DNA from: Eisenbergiella tayi
GTDB taxonomy: Bacteria; Bacillota; Clostridia; Lachnospirales; Lachnospiraceae
DNA: 64,000 bases
Assembly (NCBI RefSeq): GCF_001881565.1
Contig: NZ_MPDJ01000001.1
Coordinates: forward strand, 926,829-990,828
Direction: 5' to 3'
Positions 26,004-34,764 of this stretch are shown here, one piece after another; the stretch's first letter is position 1, and every line of letters begins with the position of its first letter. The notes beneath the pieces are model-generated. The model was not told the DNA's origin and searched no databases. It worked only from the letters and a program-made list of their open reading frames with translations. Both the position numbers and the translations under genes were made by a program.

Positions 26004-27095
26004 TCACTTTCTGTAATAAGCCTTCAGGTATCTGTCATCCGCATCCATGAGAATGGCTCCCCTCACGGATATCTGCTGCTTTTCCAGCTGCATCAGGATA
26101 TGGGTCAGTTTTCTGCCGCTGCCGTATCCCCACGGCAGAACCAGAACCACGCCGTCTCCCTGGCGCATCTTCTCACAATCCTGCTCAACAAAAGGCCAGG
26201 CTATCCGCGATGTTTCCAGCTTATCCCCGATGCTTTCCGCCAGAAGCTCTCTCACTTCCTCCAAATCCTGCGCTGCCCCTTCTGACTCCTTCTCAAGAGA
26301 ACCCGAATCCCTTTCCTTCTTTCCTTTTTCCACCTCTATCAGGCACAGCTGCCCGGCCCCCTTTAAAAGAAAGGCGGCATTCGTCAGAAGCTCCTGTCTG
26401 TACTCCTTATTCCTCTGCCTTGTCAGTATACCCAAAAGAGGAGCATCACAGCGTTTCCTGAAATCCTCCTCCAGATAAATGGAATCATCCAGAATATAAA
26501 GAAAAGCCAGCGCCAGAAAAGCCAGTATTGCACCCAATACTGCACCGAATCCCACCGCATTGCCTGTTTTCGCGGCACGCGCTATCGGAACCGCCGGTTC
26601 CACCAGCCAGCACTGCATATCGCTCAGCCCTTCGATAGACCTGGCAAATTCTCCAAGCCCATATACGTAAGCCTGCGCAATCTCTTCGGAAAGAGCGGCA
26701 TCGCCGGTGGTAATATACAAAGGCATGATCTTCACATCATTCATCTGTCCCACGGAAACAGAAGCCTTTACCTGTTCCTTCGTTATATCCTCCGGCAGGG
26801 CCTCCATCACAAAATCCACCACCTGATCGGTTTTCATGATTTCCCCCCAGGTATAGGCATTGTAATAATCCTCGATTTCCCCATATTTATCCTTATCGAA
26901 ATAAATACGGTACTGAGACAGAACCTGATATTGGGCAGGGCCTCCAAGCACCAGGGCCGTAAAGAGGTAAATCCCCCCCGCAGCTGCTGCGCCGATTAAA
27001 GCCGCGGCCAATATCACCCATACTTTTCTGAAAAGACAGAGGGCAAAACGCTTTCCGTCCATGCCCTCCTGCCAGAATTTCTCTTCTTTCATCAA
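26004..27095 (-). CDS. Wzz-type chain-length protein with degenerate kinase-like tail
   Basis: A 363-residue protein. The N-terminal Wzz domain has a helix at about 24-50 and a second at about 185-205, flanking an extracellular region (YFDKDKYGEIEDYYNAYTWG). The C-terminal cytosolic part (about 215-363) follows the layout of a BY-kinase domain: DAPLLGILTRQRNKEY, LCLIEVEKGKK, GDGVVLVLPWGYGSGRKL. The Walker A GxGKS/T is absent and there is no clear tyrosine cluster. It probably modulates chain length but cannot be an active kinase by sequence. It overlaps the priming transferase gene by 4 bases. Confidence 0.7.
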   Translation of the reverse strand: MMKEEKFWQEGMDGKRFALCLFRKVWVILAAALIGAAAAGGIYLFTALVLGGPAQYQVLSQYRIYFDKDKYGEIEDYYNAYTWGEIMKTDQVVDFVMEALPEDITKEQVKASVSVGQMNDVKIMPLYITTGDAALSEEIAQAYVYGLGEFARSIEGLSDMQCWLVEPAVPIARAAKTGNAVGFGAVLGAILAFLALAFLYILDDSIYLEEDFRKRCDAPLLGILTRQRNKEYRQELLTNAAFLLKGAGQLCLIEVEKGKKERDSGSLEKESEGAAQDLEEVRELLAESIGDKLETSRIAWPFVEQDCEKMRQGDGVVLVLPWGYGSGRKLTHILMQLEKQQISVRGAILMDADDRYLKAYYRK

Positions 27096-28483
27096 TTATT
27101 ATCCTCTTCGGAATCCGTTTTCATCGCTGTTATCTGCTTAGAATCCACACCCTCCGTGCTTTCTGCCTTAAAAAGAATCTTCAGAGTGAGAAGCATAAGC
27201 TTGATATCCATCCACACAGAATAATCTTCAATATAGGTCAGATCCAGCTTCAGCTTATCATAAGGAGTGGTATTGTATTTTCCATATACCTGCGCATACC
27301 CTGCCAGCCCCGCTTTCACCTTCATACGGAATGCAAATTCCGGCATTTCCTCCATATACTGAGCAATGATTTCGGGCCGCTCCGGCCTGGGGCCGATGAA
27401 GGACATCTCCCCTTTCAGAATATTGATCAGCTGAGGAAGCTCGTCAATACGCACCGCGCGGATAAACTTACCCACGGGAGTTATCCGGGAATCATTCTTG
27501 GCAGCCAGCCTGGCCACCCCATCCTTCTCCGCATCCACACGCATGCTTCGGAATTTCAATATTTTAAACTCTTTGGCATCCCTTGTACATCGTATCTGCT
27601 TGTACAGCACCGGGCCGCCGTCATACAGCTTGATCACGATTGCGGTGATCAGCATAAACGGCGAGGCTATCACCAGCAGAATAGCCGCACATACAATATC
27701 TATAATCCTCTTTATAATTCTCTGTTCCACCGTAAGCGTGAACTCCCGTGTGAGAAAAATAGGAGTGTCAAAAAGATGCAGCTGTTCCGATCCTTTAATG
27801 ATAACATCCGGGATTTTCGGCATCATGTAAATACGCACAGACCGGCTGTAGCAATATTTTATCAGTTTGTTCCGCACAGCGGTGGATATATCCCACAGAA
27901 CCACCCCGCCATATCCCTTCTCTATCTCATCGAGAATGGCGTCCGCCCCTTCCGAAACATTCAGGCATTTGGCTATATTATATTTATCCTTCCTGCTGGA
28001 AAACTTCCGCTGGATATCCTCAATGGGCCTGTCCCCATAAATCAGCAGAAGCTGTCTGGGAGGGAAAAGCTTCCGGTAAATCCTGCTGGCCAGCCATGTA
28101 TAGCAGGCAGCAAACACCACCTGTCCTAATAAAGTCAGAATCAGCGGCATGGGAGGAATCAGCCAGCCATGTATCATAGCCATCTGTAAATAGGAAAACA
28201 CATTCGTACACAATAAAGCAAATACCTGCGACCCAAAAACTTCCAGGGGCTTTAAATAACCTATTTTCAATGCACCATAGGTTTTCGAAAATAAAAACAG
28301 CACTGCCAGATAAAAGAAAAAAATCAGAAGATGTCCCCTGAAATAAAGCTTTGTATCATGTTTGATAATGACAGGATAATAATAGGCGAAATATACTATT
28401 ATATATCCCCCTAACATAAACAACTGACCTATATAAGATATTACTAAAATCAGAAGTCTTTTCCTGGATTCCGCTTGATTCAT
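27092..28483 (-). CDS. Undecaprenyl-phosphate sugar phosphotransferase (priming enzyme)
   Basis: A 463-residue polyisoprenyl-phosphate hexose-1-phosphate transferase (WbaP/CpsE type). Five N-terminal helices and a Rossmann-like middle region lead to the catalytic bacterial sugar transferase domain from about 255. KRIIDIVCAAILLV is the re-entrant helix. FKILKFRSMRVDAE, then RAVRIDELPQLINILKGEMS and FIGPRPERPE are the catalytic and binding motifs. It starts the repeat unit on the lipid carrier. The first sugar cannot be read from sequence. It is followed by the Wzz-type gene with overlap. Confidence 0.88.
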   Translation of the reverse strand: MNQAESRKRLLILVISYIGQLFMLGGYIIVYFAYYYPVIIKHDTKLYFRGHLLIFFFYLAVLFLFSKTYGALKIGYLKPLEVFGSQVFALLCTNVFSYLQMAMIHGWLIPPMPLILTLLGQVVFAACYTWLASRIYRKLFPPRQLLLIYGDRPIEDIQRKFSSRKDKYNIAKCLNVSEGADAILDEIEKGYGGVVLWDISTAVRNKLIKYCYSRSVRIYMMPKIPDVIIKGSEQLHLFDTPIFLTREFTLTVEQRIIKRIIDIVCAAILLVIASPFMLITAIVIKLYDGGPVLYKQIRCTRDAKEFKILKFRSMRVDAEKDGVARLAAKNDSRITPVGKFIRAVRIDELPQLINILKGEMSFIGPRPERPEIIAQYMEEMPEFAFRMKVKAGLAGYAQVYGKYNTTPYDKLKLDLTYIEDYSVWMDIKLMLLTLKILFKAESTEGVDSKQITAMKTDSEEDNN

Positions 28484-28557
28484 TCACTAGCTCCCATCCG
28501 TCCGCCCAGGCGGCGCTTTTATTCTGTAAGGATTCTGTTACCGTCAGTTTACCATAC

Positions 28558-29313
28558 CTACACCCTCCTTGCAACCGCGCGCAGGGCCCAGAAGCAGAAG
28601 TGATAAAGGCTTGTAAAAAGAGAAAGTCCCTCCTGTTTCCTGTACAAATACCAGATTCTTCTGATTGCCTCCAGTTTATTGGAAGACAGGGACTTGGCCG
28701 GTCTGCGGTAAACGGCCAGGTTCTCATCCAGCCCATAAGCGGTGTAGCCATTACGCAGGATTCTCCACCAGGTTGCGGTATCCTCGCTTTTTACCTGTGG
28801 CATACAGACCAGCTCCTTACTGATTTTCTGCAGGTCAAAAAGAACCGTAGTCGTAAAAATCACAGTTCTGGAAAGTGCTTTTTTGTAAGTGAGCGTCTCC
28901 GGCACATGAACTATTTTGCCATTTCCCACCCCGTCGCTGTCGCCGAACTCGTATCCTGTAAATGCAAAAGCAGCCTGCTTTTCCTTTAAAAAAGCAAGCT
29001 CTTTTTCCAGTTTTGTTTTCGTCCATAAATCGTCGGCATCCAGATAGGCCAGATACCTGCCCTGTGCAAGCTCCACGCCCTTGTTTCTGGACGCAGCCGC
29101 CCCCTGGTTGTGTTCCTGGCGCACCGGGCGTATTCTGCCATCCGCTTCCGCCAGCCTGCATAACAGTTCAAAGCTTCCGTCTCCGGAACAGTCATCCACC
29201 GCGATCAGTTCCCAGTTCTTATAGGTCTGCTCCTGTACCGTCTCCACTGTTTTTTCCAGAAACGCCTCTGCATGAAAAACGGGCATGACGATACTAACCA
29301 AATCGTTTATCAT
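28558..29313 (-). CDS. Glycosyltransferase family 2
   Basis: A 251-residue GT-A enzyme: DLVSIVMPVFHAEAFLEKTV, then LIAVDDCSGDGSFELL and GAAASRNKGVELAQGRYLAY with LDADDLW. The family length and the KTKLEKELAFLKEKQAAFAF segment match WfaP/capsule-type GT2 proteins. It begins four bases after the GtrB-like gene ends. A 74-bp gap without an obvious terminator follows before the priming transferase. Specificity unknown. Confidence 0.82.
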   Translation of the reverse strand: MINDLVSIVMPVFHAEAFLEKTVETVQEQTYKNWELIAVDDCSGDGSFELLCRLAEADGRIRPVRQEHNQGAAASRNKGVELAQGRYLAYLDADDLWTKTKLEKELAFLKEKQAAFAFTGYEFGDSDGVGNGKIVHVPETLTYKKALSRTVIFTTTVLFDLQKISKELVCMPQVKSEDTATWWRILRNGYTAYGLDENLAVYRRPAKSLSSNKLEAIRRIWYLYRKQEGLSLFTSLYHFCFWALRAVARRV

Positions 29314-29317
29314 CCTC

Positions 29318-30247
29318 TTATAACTCTTCCTTTACCAGATAGATGGGACGTTTCTTCACTTCCATATACGTCTTGGACATATACTGTCCCACAATGCCGA
29401 GACAGAAAAGCTGGACTCCGCTGACCATGCAGATAATACATACCATGGAAGGCCAGCCGCCCACCGGATCCCCTACAGCCAGAGTCTTTATCACAATAAT
29501 AATTATCAGAAGAAACGCTATAAAGCAGAAAATCACCCCCAGGATAGAAGCCAGCGCCAGCGGCACCGTAGAAAAGGCAATAATCCCATCCAGCGCATAA
29601 ATAAACAGCTTCCAGAAAGACCATTTCGTCTCCCCGTGGGCTCTCTCCACATTTTCAAATTCCAGCCACTTGGTGGAATACCCCACCCAGCCGAAAATTC
29701 CTTTTGTAAACCGGTTATATTCCGTCATCTGCAGGATAGCGTCCACCACCTGCCTTGTCATCAGACGATAATCTCTGGCACCGTCCACAATCTCCGTTTT
29801 GGAAATCCGGTTTACCAGCTTATAAAACATTCTTGCAAAAAAAGAACGGATGGGAGGCTCTCCCTTTCTCGTCACTCTCCTGGTCGCTACGGAATCATAG
29901 CCCTCCTTGATATAAGAAAACATCTCCGGAAGCAGAGAGGGCGGATCCTGTAAATCAGCATCCATCATAACCACATAGTCGCCCTTCGCCTTCTGAAGCC
30001 CCGCAAAGATAGCGGACTCTTTTCCGAAATTTCTGGAAAAGGATACCAGACGGACCCTGTCGTCCCTCGTTTTCAGATCCTTTACCTCTTCCACAGTCCT
30101 GTCCTTAGAACCGTCGTCCACGTATAGGATCTCCACATCCAGCCCTTCTTTTTCAAAGAAAGGGGTGTTTTTCATCAGTTCCTCATAAAAGCAGTCCACG
30201 TTCTCTTCCTCGTTATAACAAGGAACAATAACGCTCAGCAGACTCAT
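29318..30247 (-). CDS. GtrB/DPM1-like polyprenyl-phosphate glycosyltransferase
   Basis: A 309-residue GT2 enzyme with two C-terminal membrane helices (about 225-250 and 262-285). VIVPCYNEEENVDCFYEEL (7-25) and ILYVDDGSKDRT bind the nucleotide. MMDADLQDPPSLLPEM is the DxD region and GARDYRLMTRQVVDA a family signature. These enzymes load glucose or a related sugar onto polyprenyl phosphate. It is a natural donor-maker for the GtrII-like (229-1815) and GT39-like (12872-14344) proteins. No GtrA flippase is nearby. Confidence 0.85.
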   Translation of the reverse strand: MSLLSVIVPCYNEEENVDCFYEELMKNTPFFEKEGLDVEILYVDDGSKDRTVEEVKDLKTRDDRVRLVSFSRNFGKESAIFAGLQKAKGDYVVMMDADLQDPPSLLPEMFSYIKEGYDSVATRRVTRKGEPPIRSFFARMFYKLVNRISKTEIVDGARDYRLMTRQVVDAILQMTEYNRFTKGIFGWVGYSTKWLEFENVERAHGETKWSFWKLFIYALDGIIAFSTVPLALASILGVIFCFIAFLLIIIIVIKTLAVGDPVGGWPSMVCIICMVSGVQLFCLGIVGQYMSKTYMEVKKRPIYLVKEEL

Positions 30248-30291
30248 AATTGTACCTCCTAATTCGTAACCACCCGGACCTGTCCGGACGG

Positions 30292-30657
30292 TTACCCCTC
30301 CATGCGTATCCGGTCCGCAATTCTGGCTATGTATTCGCTGTTGGTAGGCCTCACCGCTCCGGATGCGGCACTGTAGCCGAACAGCTCTTCAAATACCGCC
30401 GGATTTCCTCTCTCCCAGGAAACCTCAATGGCGTTGCGTATTGCCCTTTCCACCCGCTGTATATTGGTATGGTTATTTTTTGCAATATTCGGATAGAGAA
30501 GCTTGGTCACGCTTCCCACCAGTTCCATATCCATAGCAGTGAGCACAATGGCCTCACGCAGATAATAATATCCCCTCAGATGAGCCGGCACTCCCAGCTC
30601 CAGCATGAATTCCGATACGTAGCGTTCTATCTGTGCCTGCGTCAAATTTTCCGTCAT
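30292..30657 (-). CDS. Orphan Spo0A C-terminal DNA-binding domain protein
   Basis: A 121-residue protein that is only the Spo0A effector domain. Helices carrying YVSEFMLELGVPAHLRGYYY, LREAIVLTAMDMELVGSVTK and LLYPNIAKNNHTNIQRVERA match the Spo0A DNA-recognition region. IRNAIEVSWERGNP and RPTNSEYIARIADRIRME complete the fold. No receiver domain or phosphorylation site is present. The start at 30657 is chosen for GAGAGG upstream. It sits between manC and gtrB inside the polysaccharide locus, which suggests it regulates these genes by binding 0A-box-like sites, but the target is inference. Confidence 0.85.
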   Translation of the reverse strand: MTENLTQAQIERYVSEFMLELGVPAHLRGYYYLREAIVLTAMDMELVGSVTKLLYPNIAKNNHTNIQRVERAIRNAIEVSWERGNPAVFEELFGYSAASGAVRPTNSEYIARIADRIRMEG

Positions 30658-30816
30658 TTTATTTCCTCTCATTCCGCCGCGAAAGCAGCTTTTCCGTTCC
30701 ATGCAGCGATGAATTCAGGTAATCCATCTGCAATTTTCCTGTTTTTTCCAGGTCCATCTACAATAATAGCATGGTACAAAAGGAAATAGAATGAAAACCA
30801 GTCGAGAAATTTCGCG

Positions 30817-31884
30817 TTATAAATACGAATTTTCTCCTTTTTCCGACAACGCCTCCACGATCTCTTTTACCCTCTGTGCCTCGGACTGGGGGCATACCAG
30901 CACGGCTTCCCCGGCCTGCACAATGATCAAATCTGAAACGCCTACGGCAGCAATCAGCTTGTCTACAGAATACGCGGTACAGTTCCTGCTGTCAAGAAGT
31001 AATGTTTTTCCCACCGTTAAATTCTGGTTTTCGTCTCTGTCCTTCAGGGTGTCAAAAGCATCCCATCCGCCCACATCGCTCCAGCCAAAATCACCGGTAA
31101 GCATGAGTACATGATCCGCCCTTTCCATAATTCCGTAATCCACGGAAATCTTAGGAATCCGGGGATAAATTTCCCACAGAGCTTCCTCCTCCCGGGGCGT
31201 TCCGAAGCTTTCGGCAAGCTGCATCAGGCAGTCGTAAATATCCGGCAGAAGCTTCTTATAATAGGACAGTATGGTGGATGCCTTCCAGATGAACATGCCG
31301 CTGTTCCATGCATAGCAGCCCGCTTCCAGATAAGCCTTCGCCGTTTCCTCATCCGGCTTTTCCACAAATTCCTCCACCCTGCGGTAAGGCTTTCCTTCCG
31401 CCTCCACACTGCGGATATAGCCATAGCCTGTGGAAGGGAAGGAGGGTTTAATCCCGATGGTCACCAGGGCATCCGTCTCCTCTGCTGCCTTTACCGCTTC
31501 CCGGAGCGTGTCCTGAAATACCGCTTCTTCCCGGATATAGGGATCCGAAGGGACCACGCACATGATACCGTCCCCATATTTTTTTACAATCGTCACAGCC
31601 GCATAACCGATACAGGCTGCCGTGTTTCGTGCCGCCGGTTCCGCAAGGATATGATCTTTTCGCACACGCCCCGCAGTCTGGGAAAGCATGACTTCCGTCT
31701 GGGAAGCATTGGTGACAATAAAAATATCTTCCTTGCCGGCAACGCCCAGAAGCCTGTCCACCGCTTCATTCACAAGCGTCTCCTTCCCGGAAAGATTCAA
31801 AAACTGTTTCGGCATCTTTTTCGTGGAAAGAGGCCACAGCCTGGTGCCGCCTCCGCCTGCCATTACTACTCCATATGTTTTCAT
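30817..31884 (-). CDS. manC: Mannose-1-phosphate guanylyltransferase
   Basis: A 355-residue nucleotidyltransferase that makes GDP-mannose. VVMAGGGGTRLWPLSTKKMPKQFL near the N-terminus is the complete GMP signature. FVEKPDEETAKAYLEAG and NSGMFIWKAS are typical, and the late GDFGWSDVGGWDAF segment is family-specific. It is the short form, lacking the phosphomannose isomerase domain. ATG 31884 is favoured over 31893 by spacing to GGAGG. With gmd and fcl it supplies GDP-L-fucose. Confidence 0.88.
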   Translation of the reverse strand: MKTYGVVMAGGGGTRLWPLSTKKMPKQFLNLSGKETLVNEAVDRLLGVAGKEDIFIVTNASQTEVMLSQTAGRVRKDHILAEPAARNTAACIGYAAVTIVKKYGDGIMCVVPSDPYIREEAVFQDTLREAVKAAEETDALVTIGIKPSFPSTGYGYIRSVEAEGKPYRRVEEFVEKPDEETAKAYLEAGCYAWNSGMFIWKASTILSYYKKLLPDIYDCLMQLAESFGTPREEEALWEIYPRIPKISVDYGIMERADHVLMLTGDFGWSDVGGWDAFDTLKDRDENQNLTVGKTLLLDSRNCTAYSVDKLIAAVGVSDLIIVQAGEAVLVCPQSEAQRVKEIVEALSEKGENSYL

Positions 31885-31945
31885 AAATACCATTCCTCCC
31901 GGAAAAAAATTTTATTTCTGGCGTAACTGTTCCGTGCCTTCCCGG

Positions 31946-32899
31946 TTATTTTCTGGCTTCCTTCATATTATCCTTAAACCAGTCATAGGCCAGCTTCACG
32001 CCTTCCTCCAGTTCCACCCTGTGGGTCCAGCCCAGGCCATGAAGCTTGGTCACATCCGTCAGCTTGCGGGGTGTTCCGTCGGGCATATCCGTATTCCAAA
32101 CGATTTTTCCCTCAAAGCCCACTGTTTTCTGCACGGTTTCCGCCAGCTGACGGATGGTTACCTCTTTGCCGGTTCCGATATTCACATGCTGCTCCCCACT
32201 GTAATTTTCCAGCAGGAACACACAGGCATCCGCCATATCATCCACATACAGGAATTCCCGCAGAGGAGTACCTGTCCCCCACAGTTCCACGCTTTCCTCG
32301 CCATTCACCTTCGCCTCATGGAATTTGCGGATCATGGCAGGCAGCACATGGCTTCCCTGAAGATCATAATTGTCATGAGGCCCATAAAGATTGGTGGGCA
32401 TACAGCTGATGAAATCATCTCCATACTGCCTCTTAAAAAATTTACACATTTCCAGCCCGGCAATTTTGGCAATGGCATAGGCTTCATTGGTAGCTTCCAG
32501 CGGCCCGGTAAGCAGCGCATCCTCCGGAATAGGCTGGGGAGCCAGCTTGGGATAAATACAGGTGCTTCCTAAAAACAGCAGCTTCTTAACGCCGAAATCG
32601 TGGCAGCACTTAATCACATTGCACTGAATCTGCATATTTTCATAGGCAAACTCCGCAGGCGCCGTATTATTGGCATTGATTCCGCCCACCTTGGCTGCCG
32701 CAAGAACCACCACATCCGGTTTTTCTTCTTCAAAAAAAGCGGTGACCTGTGCCTGGTTTGTCAGGTTCAGTTCCCTGTGGGTCCTTCCGATGATATTTTT
32801 ATACCCTTTTGCCTCTAAATTTCTCACGATGGCGCTTCCCACCAATCCCCGGTGGCCGGCCACATAAATCTTATCTGTTTTTTCAATCCTGCTGCTCAT
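31946..32899 (-). CDS. fcl: GDP-L-fucose synthase
   Basis: A 317-residue short-chain reductase/epimerase that converts GDP-4-keto-6-deoxymannose to GDP-L-fucose. [12 protein letters not shown] (13-24) is the NADPH loop, [11 protein letters not shown] and [13 protein letters not shown] are Fcl hallmarks, and [15 protein letters not shown] carries the Tyr-x3-Lys pair. The length is usual. It is between manC and the LIC_10190-like gene, and the pathway partner gmd is 1.9 kb upstream. Confidence 0.92.
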   Translation of the reverse strand: MSSRIEKTDKIYVAGHRGLVGSAIVRNLEAKGYKNIIGRTHRELNLTNQAQVTAFFEEEKPDVVVLAAAKVGGINANNTAPAEFAYENMQIQCNVIKCCHDFGVKKLLFLGSTCIYPKLAPQPIPEDALLTGPLEATNEAYAIAKIAGLEMCKFFKRQYGDDFISCMPTNLYGPHDNYDLQGSHVLPAMIRKFHEAKVNGEESVELWGTGTPLREFLYVDDMADACVFLLENYSGEQHVNIGTGKEVTIRQLAETVQKTVGFEGKIVWNTDMPDGTPRKLTDVTKLHGLGWTHRVELEEGVKLAYDWFKDNMKEARK

Positions 32900-33014
32900 C
32901 TGTTTTCCTCTTTTCTCTTATATTCCCGCGGACAACGAACCCAACGGGCACGCCGGCGTGTCTACTTGGCTCCCGCAAGCAACGCGCCTTTACGCATCCC
33001 TGTTTCCATCTCTG
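32900..33014. repeat. GC-rich spacer with short repeat and palindrome
   Basis: This 115-bp spacer between two co-directional genes contains TATTCCCGCGGACAACGAA at 32921-32939. Its reverse complement recurs with one change at 42707-42725 after yerB. A perfect palindrome CACGCCGGCGTG is also present. No coding content or U-tract is seen. Confidence 0.4.
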
Positions 33015-34742
33015 TTATTTTGCACGGAAGCCATGCCGGATATCCCCTTCTCGTCTCAGCTCAATATCCTGGATTCTGGGCGATGAAGGAAATTTATCGT
33101 AACCGATCTGCCCGCCGTCCGCCGGCACATATATAGTGATACCGTCCACTTCATAGGTGACGGCCGCAAAGCTGCCATATCCCTGCTGCCTGATATAGTA
33201 AGGCTCTCCCGCCGTTTCCCCGATTCCCTGCACAAGCCCTGCTCCCTTTATCAAAAGGAATACAAGCGCCCCGGCTCCGAAGGCGTAATATCCATAAATC
33301 CTTATTTTCTCCTTTTTTCCGGTCAGCCATATATATACGTAGCCCAGCACCGCCGCAGGCAGCATCACCACATACACATAACCATAACGAACCAAAGGGG
33401 CGGAAAACTGCCAGAAGAAATAGCCTGTAATCAGGACTGCTGCATACAGCAGCCAGTCCCAAACGTCGATTCCGCCGATATCCCCATCCTTTTTGCCCTT
33501 TATAAACCAAACGGCTCTCCCAATGGTAACCGCTCCCAGCACAGTACAGCCGGCACTGGCCGCCACCCACAGCTTTTCCAGTCCCTTCAGCGAAGAAAAC
33601 CATTTCCCCGCCCAACCGGAAAAAGGCGTGTCATAGAGATTCACGTCATATAAAAGCCTGGCAAAAACCTGGATTTCCTTAGAATCACAATCCGCATACC
33701 CTTTCTCAATTTTCCAGTCCACCGGAAAAAGATCCAGGAATGTAAACGGATAAAACAGCCATCCCGATATCAGCACTCCGCGTATCAGCCACGGGAGGGC
33801 TGTCAGCACGCCAAGCCCGATATACAGGGCGATCTCCTTCCAACGCTTTTCCTTCAGAAGCATAACCGCCGGCTTCAGCACTAGCAGCAGCATAACCGCT
33901 GCTGACAGCTTCACCGTTATGGTAAATACCAGAAGCAGGCTGAGCAGTGCATAAGGCGTCACGGAAGCTTCCCTGCGCTCCAGCAGATCCAGCCAGGCAA
34001 TCAGGATATAAAAAAGAAGCAGCATGGCAAAATAATCCGAAGCGGGCGACACCATTTCCCGGTACAGAACCGTTAAATAATAAATCGCTCCTACCCTGAC
34101 AAAATCCGAAACCAGCACCCGTTTCCGTTTTGCCAGCCTGCCCAGCCCGCAGCACTGGATTCCCACCAGCAACGCCAGAAAGCCCTGTACGGCATGCATG
34201 CTCTCCGTCCAGGACCCGCCGGCCATCCAGCGCATGCCGTAGATGGCACACAGAGGAAACGCCGCACTGTTATAGGCAAATCTGCTGTGAAGGTTTCCCA
34301 GGCCGGGAACCACACCGTATTCTTCAATCCAGCGGATAGCCTGGGCATGGTACAGCCCCGTATCCACATGCATATATCCCCGGGAGGTTCCATAGGCCAT
34401 CAGCAGCACAAGAACCGCCAGAAACAGCCTGCCCCCCGGACTGCTTTCCCGCCATTTTCCCAGGATAAACGCCGCAAGCTGCCTGCGCAGCAAAGCGGCG
34501 CAGACGGCACAGGCCAAAAGCAGAAGCACATTTGCCCCAAGCCCCACTCCTGAAAAAAGGCTGAATACCTGAGCATACACCGTGATAAAGGCAAGGCCGG
34601 CCATCAGGACGCCTGTACCCGTCCGGCAGACATATCCTGTCTCCTTTTCGGAAATTTTTCTCCCAAAAGGCGCCAATACCGCAAATCCTGCCAGAAATGC
34701 CGTTATCCCTATATACGCCCAGTTAAGCAGCACCAATAACAT
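33015..34742 (-). CDS. LIC_10190-like multi-pass membrane protein (GT-C type)
   Basis: A 575-residue protein with about 13 hydrophobic helices. The HVDTGLYHAQAIRWIEEYGV segment (about 125-144) and GLGNLHSRFAYNSAAFPLCA that follows are characteristic of the LIC_10190 family of putative GT-C glycosyltransferases. A short soluble tail is present from about 520. It lies between gmd and fcl in one direction with a 22-bp gap to gmd. A role as a polyprenyl-linked sugar transferase is inferred from topology; a flippase-like role cannot be excluded. Confidence 0.62.
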   Translation of the reverse strand: MLLVLLNWAYIGITAFLAGFAVLAPFGRKISEKETGYVCRTGTGVLMAGLAFITVYAQVFSLFSGVGLGANVLLLLACAVCAALLRRQLAAFILGKWRESSPGGRLFLAVLVLLMAYGTSRGYMHVDTGLYHAQAIRWIEEYGVVPGLGNLHSRFAYNSAAFPLCAIYGMRWMAGGSWTESMHAVQGFLALLVGIQCCGLGRLAKRKRVLVSDFVRVGAIYYLTVLYREMVSPASDYFAMLLLFYILIAWLDLLERREASVTPYALLSLLLVFTITVKLSAAVMLLLVLKPAVMLLKEKRWKEIALYIGLGVLTALPWLIRGVLISGWLFYPFTFLDLFPVDWKIEKGYADCDSKEIQVFARLLYDVNLYDTPFSGWAGKWFSSLKGLEKLWVAASAGCTVLGAVTIGRAVWFIKGKKDGDIGGIDVWDWLLYAAVLITGYFFWQFSAPLVRYGYVYVVMLPAAVLGYVYIWLTGKKEKIRIYGYYAFGAGALVFLLIKGAGLVQGIGETAGEPYYIRQQGYGSFAAVTYEVDGITIYVPADGGQIGYDKFPSSPRIQDIELRREGDIRHGFRAK

Positions 34743-34764
34743 AATTTTCCCTCGTCAAACCGCA

